64,000 nucleotides of DNA from Actinoplanes lobatus (GCF_014205215.1 NZ_JACHNC010000001.1:7932501-7996500), one strand, 5' to 3'; counted from the first letter of the stretch, positions 24,180 to 34,141 are shown. Notes: generated from the letters alone by a model not told the origin. Program-made: numbers and translations.

Positions 24180-27050
24180 TCAGAAGCCAGTGTTCCCGGC
24201 TCCGCGGATGACGGTGAAGGTGCTGCTCGTGTTGCTGAGGCCACCGGACGCGGCGCCGGTGACGCTGGTGTTGCTGAAGGTGGCGTTGCCGGAGACGTTG
24301 TCGACGGCGATGCCGTAGGTGCCGGTGTTCTCGATGGTGACCCGGTCGAAGGTGACGCCGCTGATGGTGCGGCCCCAGCTCAGCAGCACACCCTGGTAGG
24401 TGCTGTCGCGGATGACAGTGTCGCTGACCTGGAGCGGGGCGGTGATGTCCGCGGTGTCGGCGTAGATCCACAGTGCGCCGAGCCGGCTGCCCCAGTTGGG
24501 TTCGAAGCCGCCGGTACGGGTGAGGGTGTTCCGCGCGACGACCGTGGTCCCGGACAGCGGCACCGGGTTGAACCGGGTGCTGACCGTGATGCCGGCCGAC
24601 GCGGTGACCGTGTCGGACAGCAGGTTGTCGGTGATCCGGTTGCCGTTGCCGCCGTAGATCGCGGCCGTGTTGGCGAGCATCGGCAACTGCACCGTGTTGA
24701 AGGTGAACGCCGAGTTGGTGACCGCCGACCCGTCGGACCACATGGCCAGCGCGTCGTCGCCGGTGTTACGGATGCTGGACTGGTCGATGCGGGTGTTGCG
24801 GACGTCGCCGTGCAGGTTGACGCCGTCGGCGTAGGTGTCGCGGATGCGGGCGCCGACGACGTAGAGCCCGTCGGTGCCGTTGTCCGCCCACAGGCCGACC
24901 TTCGAGTGGTGGACGAGCACGTTCTGCAGCAGCGAGCCGGTACCGAAGTTGCCTTCGAAGGCGGCGTCGTCGCCGCTGTCGTCGCGGTAGGTGGCGTCGC
25001 CGGTGATCGCCAGGTCGGAGATCCGCACGTCACTGCCGGTGGCGAAGAAGCCGCCCTTGCCGTCGACGCCCTTGAGGGTCGTGTGCCACGGTCCGGCGCC
25101 GCGGATGGTGACGCCCTGCACGTTGATCCGCGACGAGATCGGGTAGGTGCCGGCGGGGATCCACAAGCCCGTTCCGGCCGCCTTCGCCGAGCTGATGGCG
25201 CTGTTCAGGTCACCGCCGGCGAACGACACGAACCCGGCGGGCATGGTTCCGGCGACGGCCTGCTCGAGATCAACGACGTCGATGGTGTACGACGATGCGC
25301 TGTCCCCGGCGTCCTTCTGCAACTTGAGGACGGTGCCGGCCGGCCAGTCACCGATCAGGGTGCGGCTCTCGTCGTAGAACCGGTGGGCGTTGCCGTTCGC
25401 CGGGTTGTTGCCGAACGGATAGTCCCCGTAAACCCACGAGTACCGCGAGGTCAGCCCGAGGTCGCGCAGGTGCGTGCCGTTGGCGTACAGCGACAGCGAC
25501 GCGTCGATCCCGGTGCCCGCCGCGTTGTCCGGAATCGAATAGCGGACGGTCAGCGCGTCAGCCGGTTTGGTGAGGGTGAACTGGACGTACTGGCCGGTGC
25601 CGGTGAGCTGCACGGCACGCCGCCCGGACGACTCCGAGGCGATCGTCCTGTAGGTGCGGTCGGCGGCGAGCACGGTGCCGTTGGTGGTGGCGCTCTCCGC
25701 CTCGAACGAGGTCCAGGGCAGGGTCGCGCCGCGCTCGGCCAGGGCCTCCGCACCGGCCACGGTGATCCGGTCGATCGCCACGTCACCGTTGTCGGCGGCG
25801 TCACGCTGGTAGCTGATCGTGTTGAGCCCGGCCCGCAGCGCGAGGCCGGTGGCCACGGTCGTCCAGCCGGTGGCGGCCGGCAGGCTCACCTGACCGCTCT
25901 TCACCCCGTTGACATGGACCGAGAGGGTACGAGCGGAGCCGCTCGCGTTGCTGTACCGCAGTGTCGTGGTCCGGGTACCGGCGGCCGGCAGGTTCGCGGT
26001 GAAGACGACCCGCGCCCCGGTGGCCGTGAAGCCGGTGAGGTGGCCGCTTCCGGAGTAGCCGCCGATGGCGGTGCTGACCGACGGCCCCGACGAGTGGAAA
26101 GCCGTCTCGGCCTCGGCGATCACACCGTCACCGGCCGGCGGCGGGGTGGTCGTCGTCGTCCCGACGATCAGGTGATCGAGGTTGACGTTGCCGGAGTCGG
26201 CCGCGTCGAACCGGATCGCCACGGTGTTCGTCCCGGGGCTGAGCACCGCAGTGGCGGTCTGGGTGGCCCAGGTGTCCCAGTTCGCGGTGGCGGCCAACGA
26301 GAGCTGCTGGGTGCGGGCGCCGTTGACGTACAGCGAGAGGGTCTTGACCGTCCCGGTCCCGTTGGCGTAGCGCAGCGTGAGCGGAGCGGTCCCGGTCGAC
26401 CCCGAGTTCACCGCAAACGTGGCGGCGGCGTTGCCCTTTGCGGCGTCGGTGAAACCGCCCGCGAAGCCGGTGCCGGTGTAGCCGGGATGATCGGTCTCGA
26501 CCCGGGCGCCGCCGGTGAGGGTGGCGTTCTCGGCCTCGAGCTGCCCGGCCGGTGCGGCGGTGACCGGGGAGACAGCCAGCTCGTCGAGGTTGACGTTGCC
26601 GGAGTCGGCCGAGTCGAAGGCGTAGGCGACCGTGTTGGCGCCGGCGGTCAGCGCGGCCGTGGTGCCGGTGGTGGTCCAGCTGTCCCAGTTGGCGGTGGCG
26701 GGCAGCGGGACCTGCTGGGTGCGGGCGCCGTTGACGTACAGCGACAGGGTCTTGACCGACCCGGTCCCGTTGGCGTAACGCAGCGTGAGATTGTGCTGCC
26801 CGGTGGTCGCCGCGGTGACGGCGAGAGCGGTGCGGGCGTTGCCCCGGTTGCCGTCGGTGTATCCGCCGACGAAGCCGGTGCCGGTATATCCGGAGTGGTC
26901 GGCCGCCTTTACGGCGCCGCCGGTGAGGGTGCCGTTCTCGGCCTGGTAGACGATGGTGGCGGCGGAGGCGGGGCCGCCCGACACGGCGGTGATCACGGCG
27001 GCGGTCATGGTGAGGGCCGCCACGGCGGCGGCTATCGGTCTTTTCCGCAT
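24180..27050 (-). CDS. Secreted GH87-like beta-helix glycanase with CBM35/CBM6 modules
   Basis: A 956-residue secreted protein starting at ATG 27050 (GGAG upstream) with a Sec signal peptide ending near ASAAT (about 31). Three CBM35/CBM6-type modules follow (about 33-160, 168-300, 310-435). The first two share long near-identical stretches such as YANGTG-VKTLSLYVNGART. After that come a jelly-roll (FEAESATTNGTVL... YSIPDNAAGTG) and a right-handed beta-helix (VTIRGAGPWHTTLKG, DGVNLHGDVRNT, NTGDDALAMWSDGSAV). This layout matches GH87 alpha-1,3-glucanase/mycodextranase proteins, which attack fungal alpha-glucans. The exact substrate is inferred. Confidence 0.85.
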   Translation of the reverse strand: MRKRPIAAAVAALTMTAAVITAVSGGPASAATIVYQAENGTLTGGAVKAADHSGYTGTGFVGGYTDGNRGNARTALAVTAATTGQHNLTLRYANGTGSVKTLSLYVNGARTQQVPLPATANWDSWTTTGTTAALTAGANTVAYAFDSADSGNVNLDELAVSPVTAAPAGQLEAENATLTGGARVETDHPGYTGTGFAGGFTDAAKGNAAATFAVNSGSTGTAPLTLRYANGTGTVKTLSLYVNGARTQQLSLAATANWDTWATQTATAVLSPGTNTVAIRFDAADSGNVNLDHLIVGTTTTTPPPAGDGVIAEAETAFHSSGPSVSTAIGGYSGSGHLTGFTATGARVVFTANLPAAGTRTTTLRYSNASGSARTLSVHVNGVKSGQVSLPAATGWTTVATGLALRAGLNTISYQRDAADNGDVAIDRITVAGAEALAERGATLPWTSFEAESATTNGTVLAADRTYRTIASESSGRRAVQLTGTGQYVQFTLTKPADALTVRYSIPDNAAGTGIDASLSLYANGTHLRDLGLTSRYSWVYGDYPFGNNPANGNAHRFYDESRTLIGDWPAGTVLKLQKDAGDSASSYTIDVVDLEQAVAGTMPAGFVSFAGGDLNSAISSAKAAGTGLWIPAGTYPISSRINVQGVTIRGAGPWHTTLKGVDGKGGFFATGSDVRISDLAITGDATYRDDSGDDAAFEGNFGTGSLLQNVLVHHSKVGLWADNGTDGLYVVGARIRDTYADGVNLHGDVRNTRIDQSSIRNTGDDALAMWSDGSAVTNSAFTFNTVQLPMLANTAAIYGGNGNRITDNLLSDTVTASAGITVSTRFNPVPLSGTTVVARNTLTRTGGFEPNWGSRLGALWIYADTADITAPLQVSDTVIRDSTYQGVLLSWGRTISGVTFDRVTIENTGTYGIAVDNVSGNATFSNTSVTGAASGGLSNTSSTFTVIRGAGNTGF

Positions 27051-27308
27051 GAGGACTCCAAGGTGGACGTGTCCCGGAGAGGAGAGGATGTGGGGCGGGA
27101 CAGTAGCCCTCGCCGCAAGGAGCTGCAATAAGACGGAAATCTTGAGAAATTCGGCTGCGGAATCGTTGTCGAAAAGTCGACAAGAATCTGACGTGCTTGC
27201 TGAGCTGAGCAAACGCCCCACAGAGAGGCCAGTCAGGCCCCGGCCGGTGGAAACTCGCCGCCGTGGACCGCTCGAATCTTTCGTCGTTTCCGATTCGTTC
27301 CCGGCGTG

Positions 27309-28310
27309 TCAGAGAGTTGTTTCGAAGGTCGGCCCGGTCGACCCTCGGACGACCAGTTCCGGCTCGTGCAGCAGCTCCTTGGGAGCGGTCGTGGTGGTCC
27401 GGCCGCCGATCTGGTTGACCAGCAGCGTGACCGCGGCCCGGGCCATCGACTCGATCGGCTGGCGCAGCGTGGTCAGCGGCGGATCGGCGTAGTTCATGAA
27501 CGCCGAGTCGTCGAAACCGACCACCGACACGTCCTCCGGGACGCGCTTGCCGACCCGGCGCGCGGCGCGGGTGGCGCCGAGCGCGAGCACGTCACTGCCG
27601 CAGATCAGCCCGGTGGCGCCGGCCTCGATCAGGTCGGCGGCGGCCGCGTGTCCGCCCTCGAAGGAGAACATCGCGTGCGAGATCAGCCCGGTGACCGCAC
27701 CGTCGGAGCGGGCGGTGAGATCGCGCATCGCCGACACCTTGCGATGCGACGGCTCGTGGCCCTCGGGCCCGACCAGCAGCCCGATCCGGCGGTGCCCGAG
27801 CGAGGTCAGGTGCCGGTAGGCCATCTGCACTGCGGCGACGTCGTCGGTGGACACCCGCGGGAACCCCGGGTACGCCTTGGCGGCGTTCAGCATCACCACC
27901 GGTACTCCCCGGCTCAGCAGTTGCTCGTGCTCGGGTTCGGTGAGCCCGCCGCAGAAGACGACACCGGACACCTGCTGGTCGATGAGCATCGTGGCGTACT
28001 CGGCCTCGGTCAGCCCGCCGACCGTACGGGTGCAGATGACCGGAGTGAAGCCGAGCTGCACGAGGGCGCCGCCGACCGCCTCGGCCAGCGCCGGGAAGAT
28101 CGGGTTCTGCAGTTCCGGCAGCACCAGGCCGACCAGCCGGGCACGGACACCGCGCAGCTTGGTGGGCCGCTCGTAGCCGAGCACATCGAGGGCGGTCAGC
28201 ACGGCCTGACGGGTGGCGGCCGCGACACCGGGCTTGCTGTTGAGCACCCGGCTGACGGTGGCCTCGCTGACCCCGACCTTCGAGGCGACCTCTGCGATCT
28301 TGCGTGTCAT
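27309..28310 (-). CDS. LacI-family repressor of the adjacent sugar operon
   Basis: A 333-residue regulator from ATG 28310. LacI HTH: KIAEVASKVGVSEATVSRVL followed by the hinge-type NSKPGVAAATR. The sensor domain ends with VSVVGFDDSAFMNYADPPLTT. It is divergent from the binding-protein/permease/GH13 operon, so by analogy with MalR it probably represses that operon until maltodextrin-type sugars are present. An inverted TTGCA-type repeat lies between them. Confidence 0.92.
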   Translation of the reverse strand: MTRKIAEVASKVGVSEATVSRVLNSKPGVAAATRQAVLTALDVLGYERPTKLRGVRARLVGLVLPELQNPIFPALAEAVGGALVQLGFTPVICTRTVGGLTEAEYATMLIDQQVSGVVFCGGLTEPEHEQLLSRGVPVVMLNAAKAYPGFPRVSTDDVAAVQMAYRHLTSLGHRRIGLLVGPEGHEPSHRKVSAMRDLTARSDGAVTGLISHAMFSFEGGHAAAADLIEAGATGLICGSDVLALGATRAARRVGKRVPEDVSVVGFDDSAFMNYADPPLTTLRQPIESMARAAVTLLVNQIGGRTTTTAPKELLHEPELVVRGSTGPTFETTL

Positions 28311-28359
28311 GGGCTGGAGCGTAGCGAGAGTTACCTTTATGACGGTAGTTTGCGACAAA

Positions 28360-28390
28360 ACTTGCACAGAATCCGACGGTTCTTGCAAGT
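28360..28390. promoter_or_regulatory. Candidate LacI/MalR operator
   Basis: ACTTGCA (28360-28366) and TGCAAGT (28384-28390) form an inverted repeat; the right half extends as CTTGCAAG. CTTGCA-type half-sites are known for MalR-like repressors of streptomycetes. The site lies 50 bp upstream of the repressor start and 124 bp upstream of the transporter operon start. Confidence 0.5.
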
Positions 28391-28513
28391 CGTTGTTGTT
28401 CTGTTGCGCAGCGGTTACGCCTGCCCGTAACTTGTGGTCCACGCCACCGGTGACCGGCTCTGACCTGCACATTCGGCGGTGCTCCCTCCTTATGACCTTT
28501 CCCAGGAGTAGCG

Positions 28514-29881
28514 ATGACCACGCTCACCAGGGTCGGCAGACGCCGCCTCCTCTCGTCCGTCGCGGTGACGGCGAGTTTCGCCCTGTTGCTCGGCGCTTGC
28601 GGTTCGGACGAGACCCCGGAGTCCTCGAACGGCCAGGTGACGATCACCGTCAACAACATGCCGCCGGAGACCGAGGCGCTGCAGCGCAAGAACTTCCTCG
28701 ACGACATCGCGGCGTTCGAGAAGGCCAACCCGAAAATCAAGATCGACCCCAAAGAGGGGAAGATGGACCCGGCGACCTTCTCCGCCAAGCTCGCCGGTGG
28801 GCAGCTGGAGAACGCCTACTACGTCTACTTCACCGACCCGGCCGGGCTGATCGCCCGCAAGCAGGCCGCCGACATCACGCCGTACGTCGCCGGGTTCCCG
28901 GACATCCAGCAGATCAAGCCGAACCTGCTCGAGGTGTTCGGCGACGGCAAGGGCAAGCAGTACGGCCTGCCCGAGGGCAACTACACGATGGGCCTGGTCT
29001 ACAACCGGGAACTGTTCAAACAGGCCGGACTCGACCCGAACAAGCCGCCGGCCACCTGGGACGAGGTCCGCGAGTACGCCAAGAAGATCTCCGCGCTCGG
29101 CGACGGGATCAACGGGTACGGCGACTACAGCAAGAACAACACCGGCGGCTGGCACTTCACCGCCGAGATGTACACCCGCGGCGGCGACGTCGCCGCGCGG
29201 GGCGCCGACGGCAAGTGGACCGCCGCGTTCAACAACGACACCGGTAAAGCCGTCCTCCAGCTGCTCAAGGACATGCGGTTCACCGACAAGGCGATGGGTG
29301 AGAAGCAGCTGCTCGAATGGGCCGACCTGCTGCAGCAGATGGGCGCCGGCAAGCTCGGCATGTACCTGGCGACCGCCGACAACATCCCCACGATCGTCTC
29401 GCAGTACAAGGGCAGGACCGAGGACTACGGGTTCGGCCCGGTTCCCGGCGGCCAGGGCACCCTCGGCGGTGGCGGCGGCTACATGTTCAGCCCCAAGAGC
29501 AGCCCCGAGCAGATCAAGGCGGCCATGGCCTGGGTGCTGTTCCGGCACGCCGACCCGGCCCGCATCGACGAGGGCAAGAAGCGCGACGCCGACAACAAGC
29601 AGCCGGTCGGCCTGCCCGAGCCCAACATCTTCACCGGGGCGGCCGGCGCCACCTACGACGCGGCCAGCAAGAAGTACGCCAACGTGCCCACCGAGAACTT
29701 CGCGCCGTTCGTGGCGGCCCAGGCGAACATCCCGCTCAAGGTGGAACCGCCGAACGCGCAGAAGATCTACGCCGTTCTCGACCCGGTCATGGCGGCCGCG
29801 CTCACCAAACCCGACGCCGACATCCCGGCCCTCCTCGCCGACGCGGAGAAGCAGGTCAACGCCATCCTGGCCACGGTTTAG
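28514..29881 (+). CDS. Extracellular sugar-binding lipoprotein (maltose-type ABC)
   Basis: A 455-residue solute-binding protein with AGGAG before ATG 28514. The lipoprotein signal has lipobox LLGAC at about 29-33. The mature part shows the typical PEGNYTMGLVYNRELFKQAG segment and GFGPVPGG/GGGGGYMF sugar-site loop. With the LacI repressor and GH13 enzyme it fits maltose/maltodextrin or related alpha-glucoside capture. The two downstream permeases complete the importer; the ATPase is not encoded here. Confidence 0.92.
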   Translation: MTTLTRVGRRRLLSSVAVTASFALLLGACGSDETPESSNGQVTITVNNMPPETEALQRKNFLDDIAAFEKANPKIKIDPKEGKMDPATFSAKLAGGQLENAYYVYFTDPAGLIARKQAADITPYVAGFPDIQQIKPNLLEVFGDGKGKQYGLPEGNYTMGLVYNRELFKQAGLDPNKPPATWDEVREYAKKISALGDGINGYGDYSKNNTGGWHFTAEMYTRGGDVAARGADGKWTAAFNNDTGKAVLQLLKDMRFTDKAMGEKQLLEWADLLQQMGAGKLGMYLATADNIPTIVSQYKGRTEDYGFGPVPGGQGTLGGGGGYMFSPKSSPEQIKAAMAWVLFRHADPARIDEGKKRDADNKQPVGLPEPNIFTGAAGATYDAASKKYANVPTENFAPFVAAQANIPLKVEPPNAQKIYAVLDPVMAAALTKPDADIPALLADAEKQVNAILATV

Positions 29882-29889
29882 CCGGATTC

Positions 29890-29917
29890 GCCCGGGGACG
29901 GTCAACCGTCCCCGGGC
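29890..29917. terminator. 12-bp perfect hairpin between binding protein and permease genes
   Basis: GCCCGGGGACGG (29890-29901) pairs exactly with 29906-29917 around a TCAA tetraloop. It lies 8 bp after the binding-protein stop, the same arrangement as at 13786-13817, and probably lowers read-through into the permease genes. Confidence 0.75.
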
Positions 29918-29943
29918 ACAGCACCGATCACGAAAGGCTCCGC

Positions 29944-30876
29944 ATGGCGACAACCACGACCGCCGCCGTGTCACCACGGCTGCGCGCGCACCGCGACACC
30001 GGGCGGCTATGCCGCCGACTACAGGACAACCTTCTGGCGTACGGGTTCCTCGCGGCCGCCCTGGTCTGCTTCGGACTGTTCTCCTGGTATCCGCTGGTGC
30101 GCAGCATCACCCTCAGCCTCCAGCAGGACAACCTGGTCACCGAGCCCGAATGGGTGGGACTCGACAACTTCCGGGCCCTGTTCGACGACCCGCTGCTCGG
30201 CACCGCGATCGCCAACACCGTCGAGTTCACCGGACTGGCCCTGGTGTTCGGCTACGCCATCCCGATCGCGATGGCCATCCTGCTCAACGAGCTGCGGCAC
30301 TTCAGCACGTACTTCCGGCTCGCCGTCTATCTGCCGGTGATGCTGCCGCCGATCGTCAGCGCCATGCTCTGGCAGTTCTTCTACGACCCCGGACAGGGAC
30401 TGTTCAACACCCTGCTCGACGGCGCACACCTGCCGACCTCCCAGTGGGTGCAGTCGCCGGAGACCGCCATGCTGTCACTGGTCCTCGTCTCCACCTGGGC
30501 AAACATGGGCGGCTCGACCCTGATGTACCTGGCCGCGCTGCAGTCCGTGCCGCCGGAACTCTACGAGTCGTCCGAACTCGACGGGGCGAGCCTGTGGAAG
30601 CGGATCTGGCACGTCACGCTGCCGCAGATGCGCTTCATCATGCTGGTGATGGCGCTGCTCCAGATCACCGCCACGATGCAGGTGTTCATCGAGCCGTTCC
30701 AGCTCACCGGGTTCACCAACCCCGACACGATCACCGTGATGACGCTGATCTACCGGTACGCGTTCGCCGTCAACCAGGACTTCGGGCTCGCCGCCGCCCT
30801 CAGCGTGCTGCTGTTCGTCGTGCTGGCCGCGTTCGCCGCCCTCTACCTGCGGATCACCCGCGAGAGGACCGTCTGA
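29944..30876 (+). CDS. Sugar ABC transporter permease (MalF-type)
   Basis: A 310-residue permease from ATG 29944 with GAAAGG upstream. Six membrane helices; coupling motif LYESSELDGASLWKR...LPQ at about 210-230. It pairs with the product of the next gene, whose ATG overlaps this stop (TGATG). Confidence 0.92.
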   Translation: MATTTTAAVSPRLRAHRDTGRLCRRLQDNLLAYGFLAAALVCFGLFSWYPLVRSITLSLQQDNLVTEPEWVGLDNFRALFDDPLLGTAIANTVEFTGLALVFGYAIPIAMAILLNELRHFSTYFRLAVYLPVMLPPIVSAMLWQFFYDPGQGLFNTLLDGAHLPTSQWVQSPETAMLSLVLVSTWANMGGSTLMYLAALQSVPPELYESSELDGASLWKRIWHVTLPQMRFIMLVMALLQITATMQVFIEPFQLTGFTNPDTITVMTLIYRYAFAVNQDFGLAAALSVLLFVVLAAFAALYLRITRERTV

Positions 30877-31745
30877 TGGCCGCCACCCGGACCCTGATCT
30901 CCGACATCGCCCTCAAACGGCCCCGCACCCGGGCCGTCTACTTCACCGTCCTGGCCGTCACCACGGTCGCGGTCGCCGCGGTGTTCCTGTACCCGCTGTA
31001 CTGGATGGCCACGGCCGGGTTGAAGACCCCGGCCGACTTCGCCGCGCAGACGGTCACCGTCATCCCGCGGAATCCGAGCATCTCCGCGTACGCCGACGCG
31101 TGGGACCACATGCGGATCCCCCACTTCTTCCTCAACACCGTCTACTACGCGATCGGCGGGTGGATCGTGCAGCTCGCCGTGGACGTCAGCGCCGCCTACG
31201 CGCTGTCCCGGCTGCGGCCGATGTTCGGCGGGGCGATCTTCGCGGGGATGCTGGCGACGCTCATGCTTCCGGTGGCGGCTCTACTCGTACCCGCGTATCT
31301 GACCCTGAGTGATCTTGATCTGATCAATTCGCCGTGGGGTCTGTGGTTGCCGGCCGCCGCCAACGGTTTCAACATCTACGTGCTGAAACGGTTCTTCGAC
31401 AACATCCCGCAGGAGATTCTCGAAGCCGCCTGGATGGACGGCGCCTCCCGGATGCGGACCCTCACGAGTATCGTCCTGCCGCTGTCCCGGCCCGTCCTCG
31501 CCGTCATCTCGATCTTCTCGATCATCGGCATGTGGAAGGACTTCCTCTGGCCGATGCTGGTCATGCAGGACCCGGACAAGCAGACCCTCTCGGTCGCCCT
31601 GCAACGGCTGTCGGCCAGCAGTCAGGTGCCACCCACCGAGATGATCGCCGGCATGACCATCGCGGCCATCCCGATGATCGTCATCTTCGTGATCTTCCAG
31701 CGTCACATCCTCGGCGGCCTCTCCGCCGGCGCCGTCAAGGGCTGA
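30876..31745 (+). CDS. Sugar ABC transporter permease (MalG-type)
   Basis: A 289-residue permease; six helices and the coupling motif ILEAAWMDGASRMR...LPL. Translation is coupled to the preceding permease. The GH13 gene follows 21 bp downstream, indicating one transcript for import and cleavage. Confidence 0.92.
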   Translation: MAATRTLISDIALKRPRTRAVYFTVLAVTTVAVAAVFLYPLYWMATAGLKTPADFAAQTVTVIPRNPSISAYADAWDHMRIPHFFLNTVYYAIGGWIVQLAVDVSAAYALSRLRPMFGGAIFAGMLATLMLPVAALLVPAYLTLSDLDLINSPWGLWLPAAANGFNIYVLKRFFDNIPQEILEAAWMDGASRMRTLTSIVLPLSRPVLAVISIFSIIGMWKDFLWPMLVMQDPDKQTLSVALQRLSASSQVPPTEMIAGMTIAAIPMIVIFVIFQRHILGGLSAGAVKG

Positions 31746-31766
31746 AAACTCTTTAGGAGCTTCACC

Positions 31767-33410
31767 GTGCCTCAGCATCAGTGGTGGCGTGACGCCGTCA
31801 TCTACCAGGTCTACGTGCGGTCGTTCGCCGACGCGAACGGCGACGGCGTCGGCGACCTTGCCGGCGTCCGGCAACACCTGCCCTACCTGGCAGAACTCGG
31901 CGTCGACGCCCTGTGGTTCAACCCCTGGTACGCATCCCCGCAGGCCGACGCCGGCTACGACGTGTCCGACTACCGAGCCATCGACCCGCTCTTCGGCGAC
32001 CTCTCCTCCGCGTCCGCGCTGATCGCCGAGGCTCACGAGCTCGGCCTGAAAGTGATCATCGATGTGGTGCCCAACCACGTCTCCGATCAACATCCGTGGT
32101 TCGTCGAGGCCGTCGCGGCCGGACCCGGCTCGCCGCTGCGGGACCGATTCTGGTTCCGGCCCGGCCGCGGGGACCTGCCGCCCAACGACTGGCAGTCCGT
32201 CTTCGGTGGACCGGCCTGGACTCAGATCGCGGACGGCGAGTGGTACCTGCACCTGTTCGCCCCCGAACAGCCGGACCTCAACTGGACCAGCCCCGACGTC
32301 GCCGCCGAACATTCCGACGTGCTGCGGTTCTGGTTCGACCGGGGCGCCGACGGAGTCCGCATCGACTCCGCCACCATGCCGGCCAAGGACCCGTCACTGG
32401 CCGATTTTGATCCGGCCGACCCGCCGCTGCCGCACCCCTACATCGACCGGGACGCCGTCCACGACATCTACCGGTCATGGCGTGCCGTCGCCGACACCTA
32501 CGAGCCGCCGCGCGCCCTCATCGGCGAGATCTGGCTCGACAAACCGGACCGGCTGGCGCTCTACCTGCGGCCCGACGAGATGCACACGGCGTTCAACTTC
32601 GACTACCTGAACTGTGCCTGGGACCCCAAAGCCCTCCGGCACGTCATCGACGCCACCCTCGACGCCCACGCCCCGGTCGACGCGCCCGCTACCTGGGTAC
32701 TGTCCAACCACGACGTCACCCGGCACGTCACCCGATACGGGCGAGCCGACAGCTCGTACGGTCACGCCCTGCGCCAGCACGGCACCAGCGTCGACCTTCC
32801 ACTCGGCGCCCGCCGGGCGCGCGCCGCGCTGCTGCTCAACCTGGCATTGCCCGGTTCGGTCTACCTCTACCAGGGCGAGGAACTGGGACTCGAGGAAGTC
32901 GAGGACATCCCCAACGGCCTCCGACAGGATCCGATCTTCCACCGTACGGGCGGACTGGACATCGGCCGCGACGGATGCCGGGTGCCGCTGCCCTGGTCCG
33001 GCGACCAAGTCCCGTTCGGGTTCAGCCCCGACGACGCCGCCGCATCGCCATGGCTGCCGCAGCCCGCCGCCTGGGCCGGCCGCACCGCCGAGGCCCAGGC
33101 CGGCGACCCGAACTCGATGCTGTCGCTCTACCGCACGGCGATCGCCCTGCGCCGCCGGCACCTCACCACAACCGCCGACCCGCGATCGTCGTCGTTCCCT
33201 TCTCCGCCCTCGTCTTCGCCTTTGTTCGAGTGGCTGCCGACTGATCCCTCGCTGCTGGCGTTCACCCGAGCCGGCGGCTTCACGTTCCTGGCCAACCTTT
33301 CCGACCAGCCAGTCCGCCTGCCCCCACACGACGAGATCCTGCTGGCCAGCGGCCCCCTCCTCGCCGGCCTCGTCCCCCCGGACACCGCGATCTGGCTCCG
33401 CACGGCCTGA
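31767..33410 (+). CDS. GH13 alpha-glucosidase / oligo-1,6-glucosidase-type enzyme
   Basis: A 547-residue cytoplasmic enzyme (no signal peptide) starting at GTG 31767 behind TAGGAG. GH13 conserved regions are all visible: DVVPNHVSDQHPWF (region I), DGVRIDSATM with the nucleophile Asp (about 199), LIGEIWLD with the acid/base Glu (about 254), and LSNHDVTRHVTRYG with the third Asp (about 315). The N-terminus WWRDAVIYQVYVRSFADANGDG is that of alpha-glucosidases rather than amylases. It would cut imported maltodextrins to glucose. Confidence 0.92.
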   Translation: MPQHQWWRDAVIYQVYVRSFADANGDGVGDLAGVRQHLPYLAELGVDALWFNPWYASPQADAGYDVSDYRAIDPLFGDLSSASALIAEAHELGLKVIIDVVPNHVSDQHPWFVEAVAAGPGSPLRDRFWFRPGRGDLPPNDWQSVFGGPAWTQIADGEWYLHLFAPEQPDLNWTSPDVAAEHSDVLRFWFDRGADGVRIDSATMPAKDPSLADFDPADPPLPHPYIDRDAVHDIYRSWRAVADTYEPPRALIGEIWLDKPDRLALYLRPDEMHTAFNFDYLNCAWDPKALRHVIDATLDAHAPVDAPATWVLSNHDVTRHVTRYGRADSSYGHALRQHGTSVDLPLGARRARAALLLNLALPGSVYLYQGEELGLEEVEDIPNGLRQDPIFHRTGGLDIGRDGCRVPLPWSGDQVPFGFSPDDAAASPWLPQPAAWAGRTAEAQAGDPNSMLSLYRTAIALRRRHLTTTADPRSSSFPSPPSSSPLFEWLPTDPSLLAFTRAGGFTFLANLSDQPVRLPPHDEILLASGPLLAGLVPPDTAIWLRTA

Positions 33411-33441
33411 CCTGGCCACCAGGAACCGCTGTCGAGTCCTC

Positions 33442-33473
33442 GGCCGGGGCGAAACTCACGTCTCGCCCCGGCC
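33442..33473. terminator. Terminator hairpin after the GH13 operon
   Basis: GGCCGGGGCGA (33442-33452) pairs with TCGCCCCGGCC (33463-33473), an 11-bp perfect stem. It sits between the convergent ends of the GH13 gene (33410) and the lipoprotein gene (33501), and can serve both. Confidence 0.8.
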
Positions 33474-33500
33474 GTGGCCCTCCGGGTTCACCGGTTCACC

Positions 33501-34112
33501 TCAGTGCAGTTGGTACGCCTTGGGGATGGTCTGCTCGACGGTGTTCCCCGCACTGTCGGTCGCGCTGATCCGCAGCCCGACCCCTTCGGGGGCCTTGTCA
33601 CGCCTCGGATTGTCGATGTCCACGGCGAAGGTGTTCTGCTTACCGGCCTTGGTCCGCACCGGCCGCCAGGTCTTGCCTCCGTCGAAACTGGCCTCCGCCC
33701 GCAGCTTGTTCACGGTCGGCGGGGTGCTGATCCGGTCCTGGTAGTAGCCGGTGACCGTGATGTGGTGAACACCGCCCGCCTTGGCGGTGTTGTCCAGACC
33801 CAGGTCCAGGTCGTACCTGAGGAAGATCAGCGGCTCGGGCCGGCACGCGCCGCTCTTCTGCTGGGTCAGGTCGCCGATGCAGGGCGACGACTGCGGAACG
33901 TCGGACTTGGCCGGCTGGTCGGAGGTGTACTCCCACACGGTCTTGGTCCCGGCCGTCTGCGCCTGGAACGAGTAGCGGGCTGATGCCGCCGGCAGGTCGT
34001 AGGCGACGACGTCACCGCCGAACGGGTTGCATGCCGTCAACGCGATCAGGGCGGCAGCCGCCACGGCCGCGAAGCCCGCCGTCCGGCACCACCGTGATGG
34101 CGCGCTGTTCAT
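33501..34112 (-). CDS. Lipoprotein corresponding to the C-terminal part of a subtilase
   Basis: A 203-residue lipoprotein. ATG 34112 has AAGGAGAG upstream; an alternative ATG at 34145 overlaps the protease stop. The signal peptide ends in LTAC. The mature sequence has QTAGTKTVWEYTSD, then LRYDLDLGLDNTAKAG, LRAEASFDGGKTWRPV and SATDSAGNTVEQTIPKAY. In large actinomycete S8 proteases these segments usually form the C-terminal beta-domain of the same polypeptide. Here they are a separate membrane-anchored protein encoded directly after the protease gene. A role holding or maturing the protease at the membrane is inferred. Confidence 0.75.
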   Translation of the reverse strand: MNSAPSRWCRTAGFAAVAAAALIALTACNPFGGDVVAYDLPAASARYSFQAQTAGTKTVWEYTSDQPAKSDVPQSSPCIGDLTQQKSGACRPEPLIFLRYDLDLGLDNTAKAGGVHHITVTGYYQDRISTPPTVNKLRAEASFDGGKTWRPVRTKAGKQNTFAVDIDNPRRDKAPEGVGLRISATDSAGNTVEQTIPKAYQLH

Positions 34113-34141
34113 CGCAACACTCTCCTTGCTCAGGTCGGTCC

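Noticed and set aside
24027..27131. Very long plus-strand open frame (over 1000 codons)
   Set aside because: It is the antisense of the GH87-like gene; the translation is low-complexity Gly/Arg/Val without motifs, as expected from GC-rich third positions.
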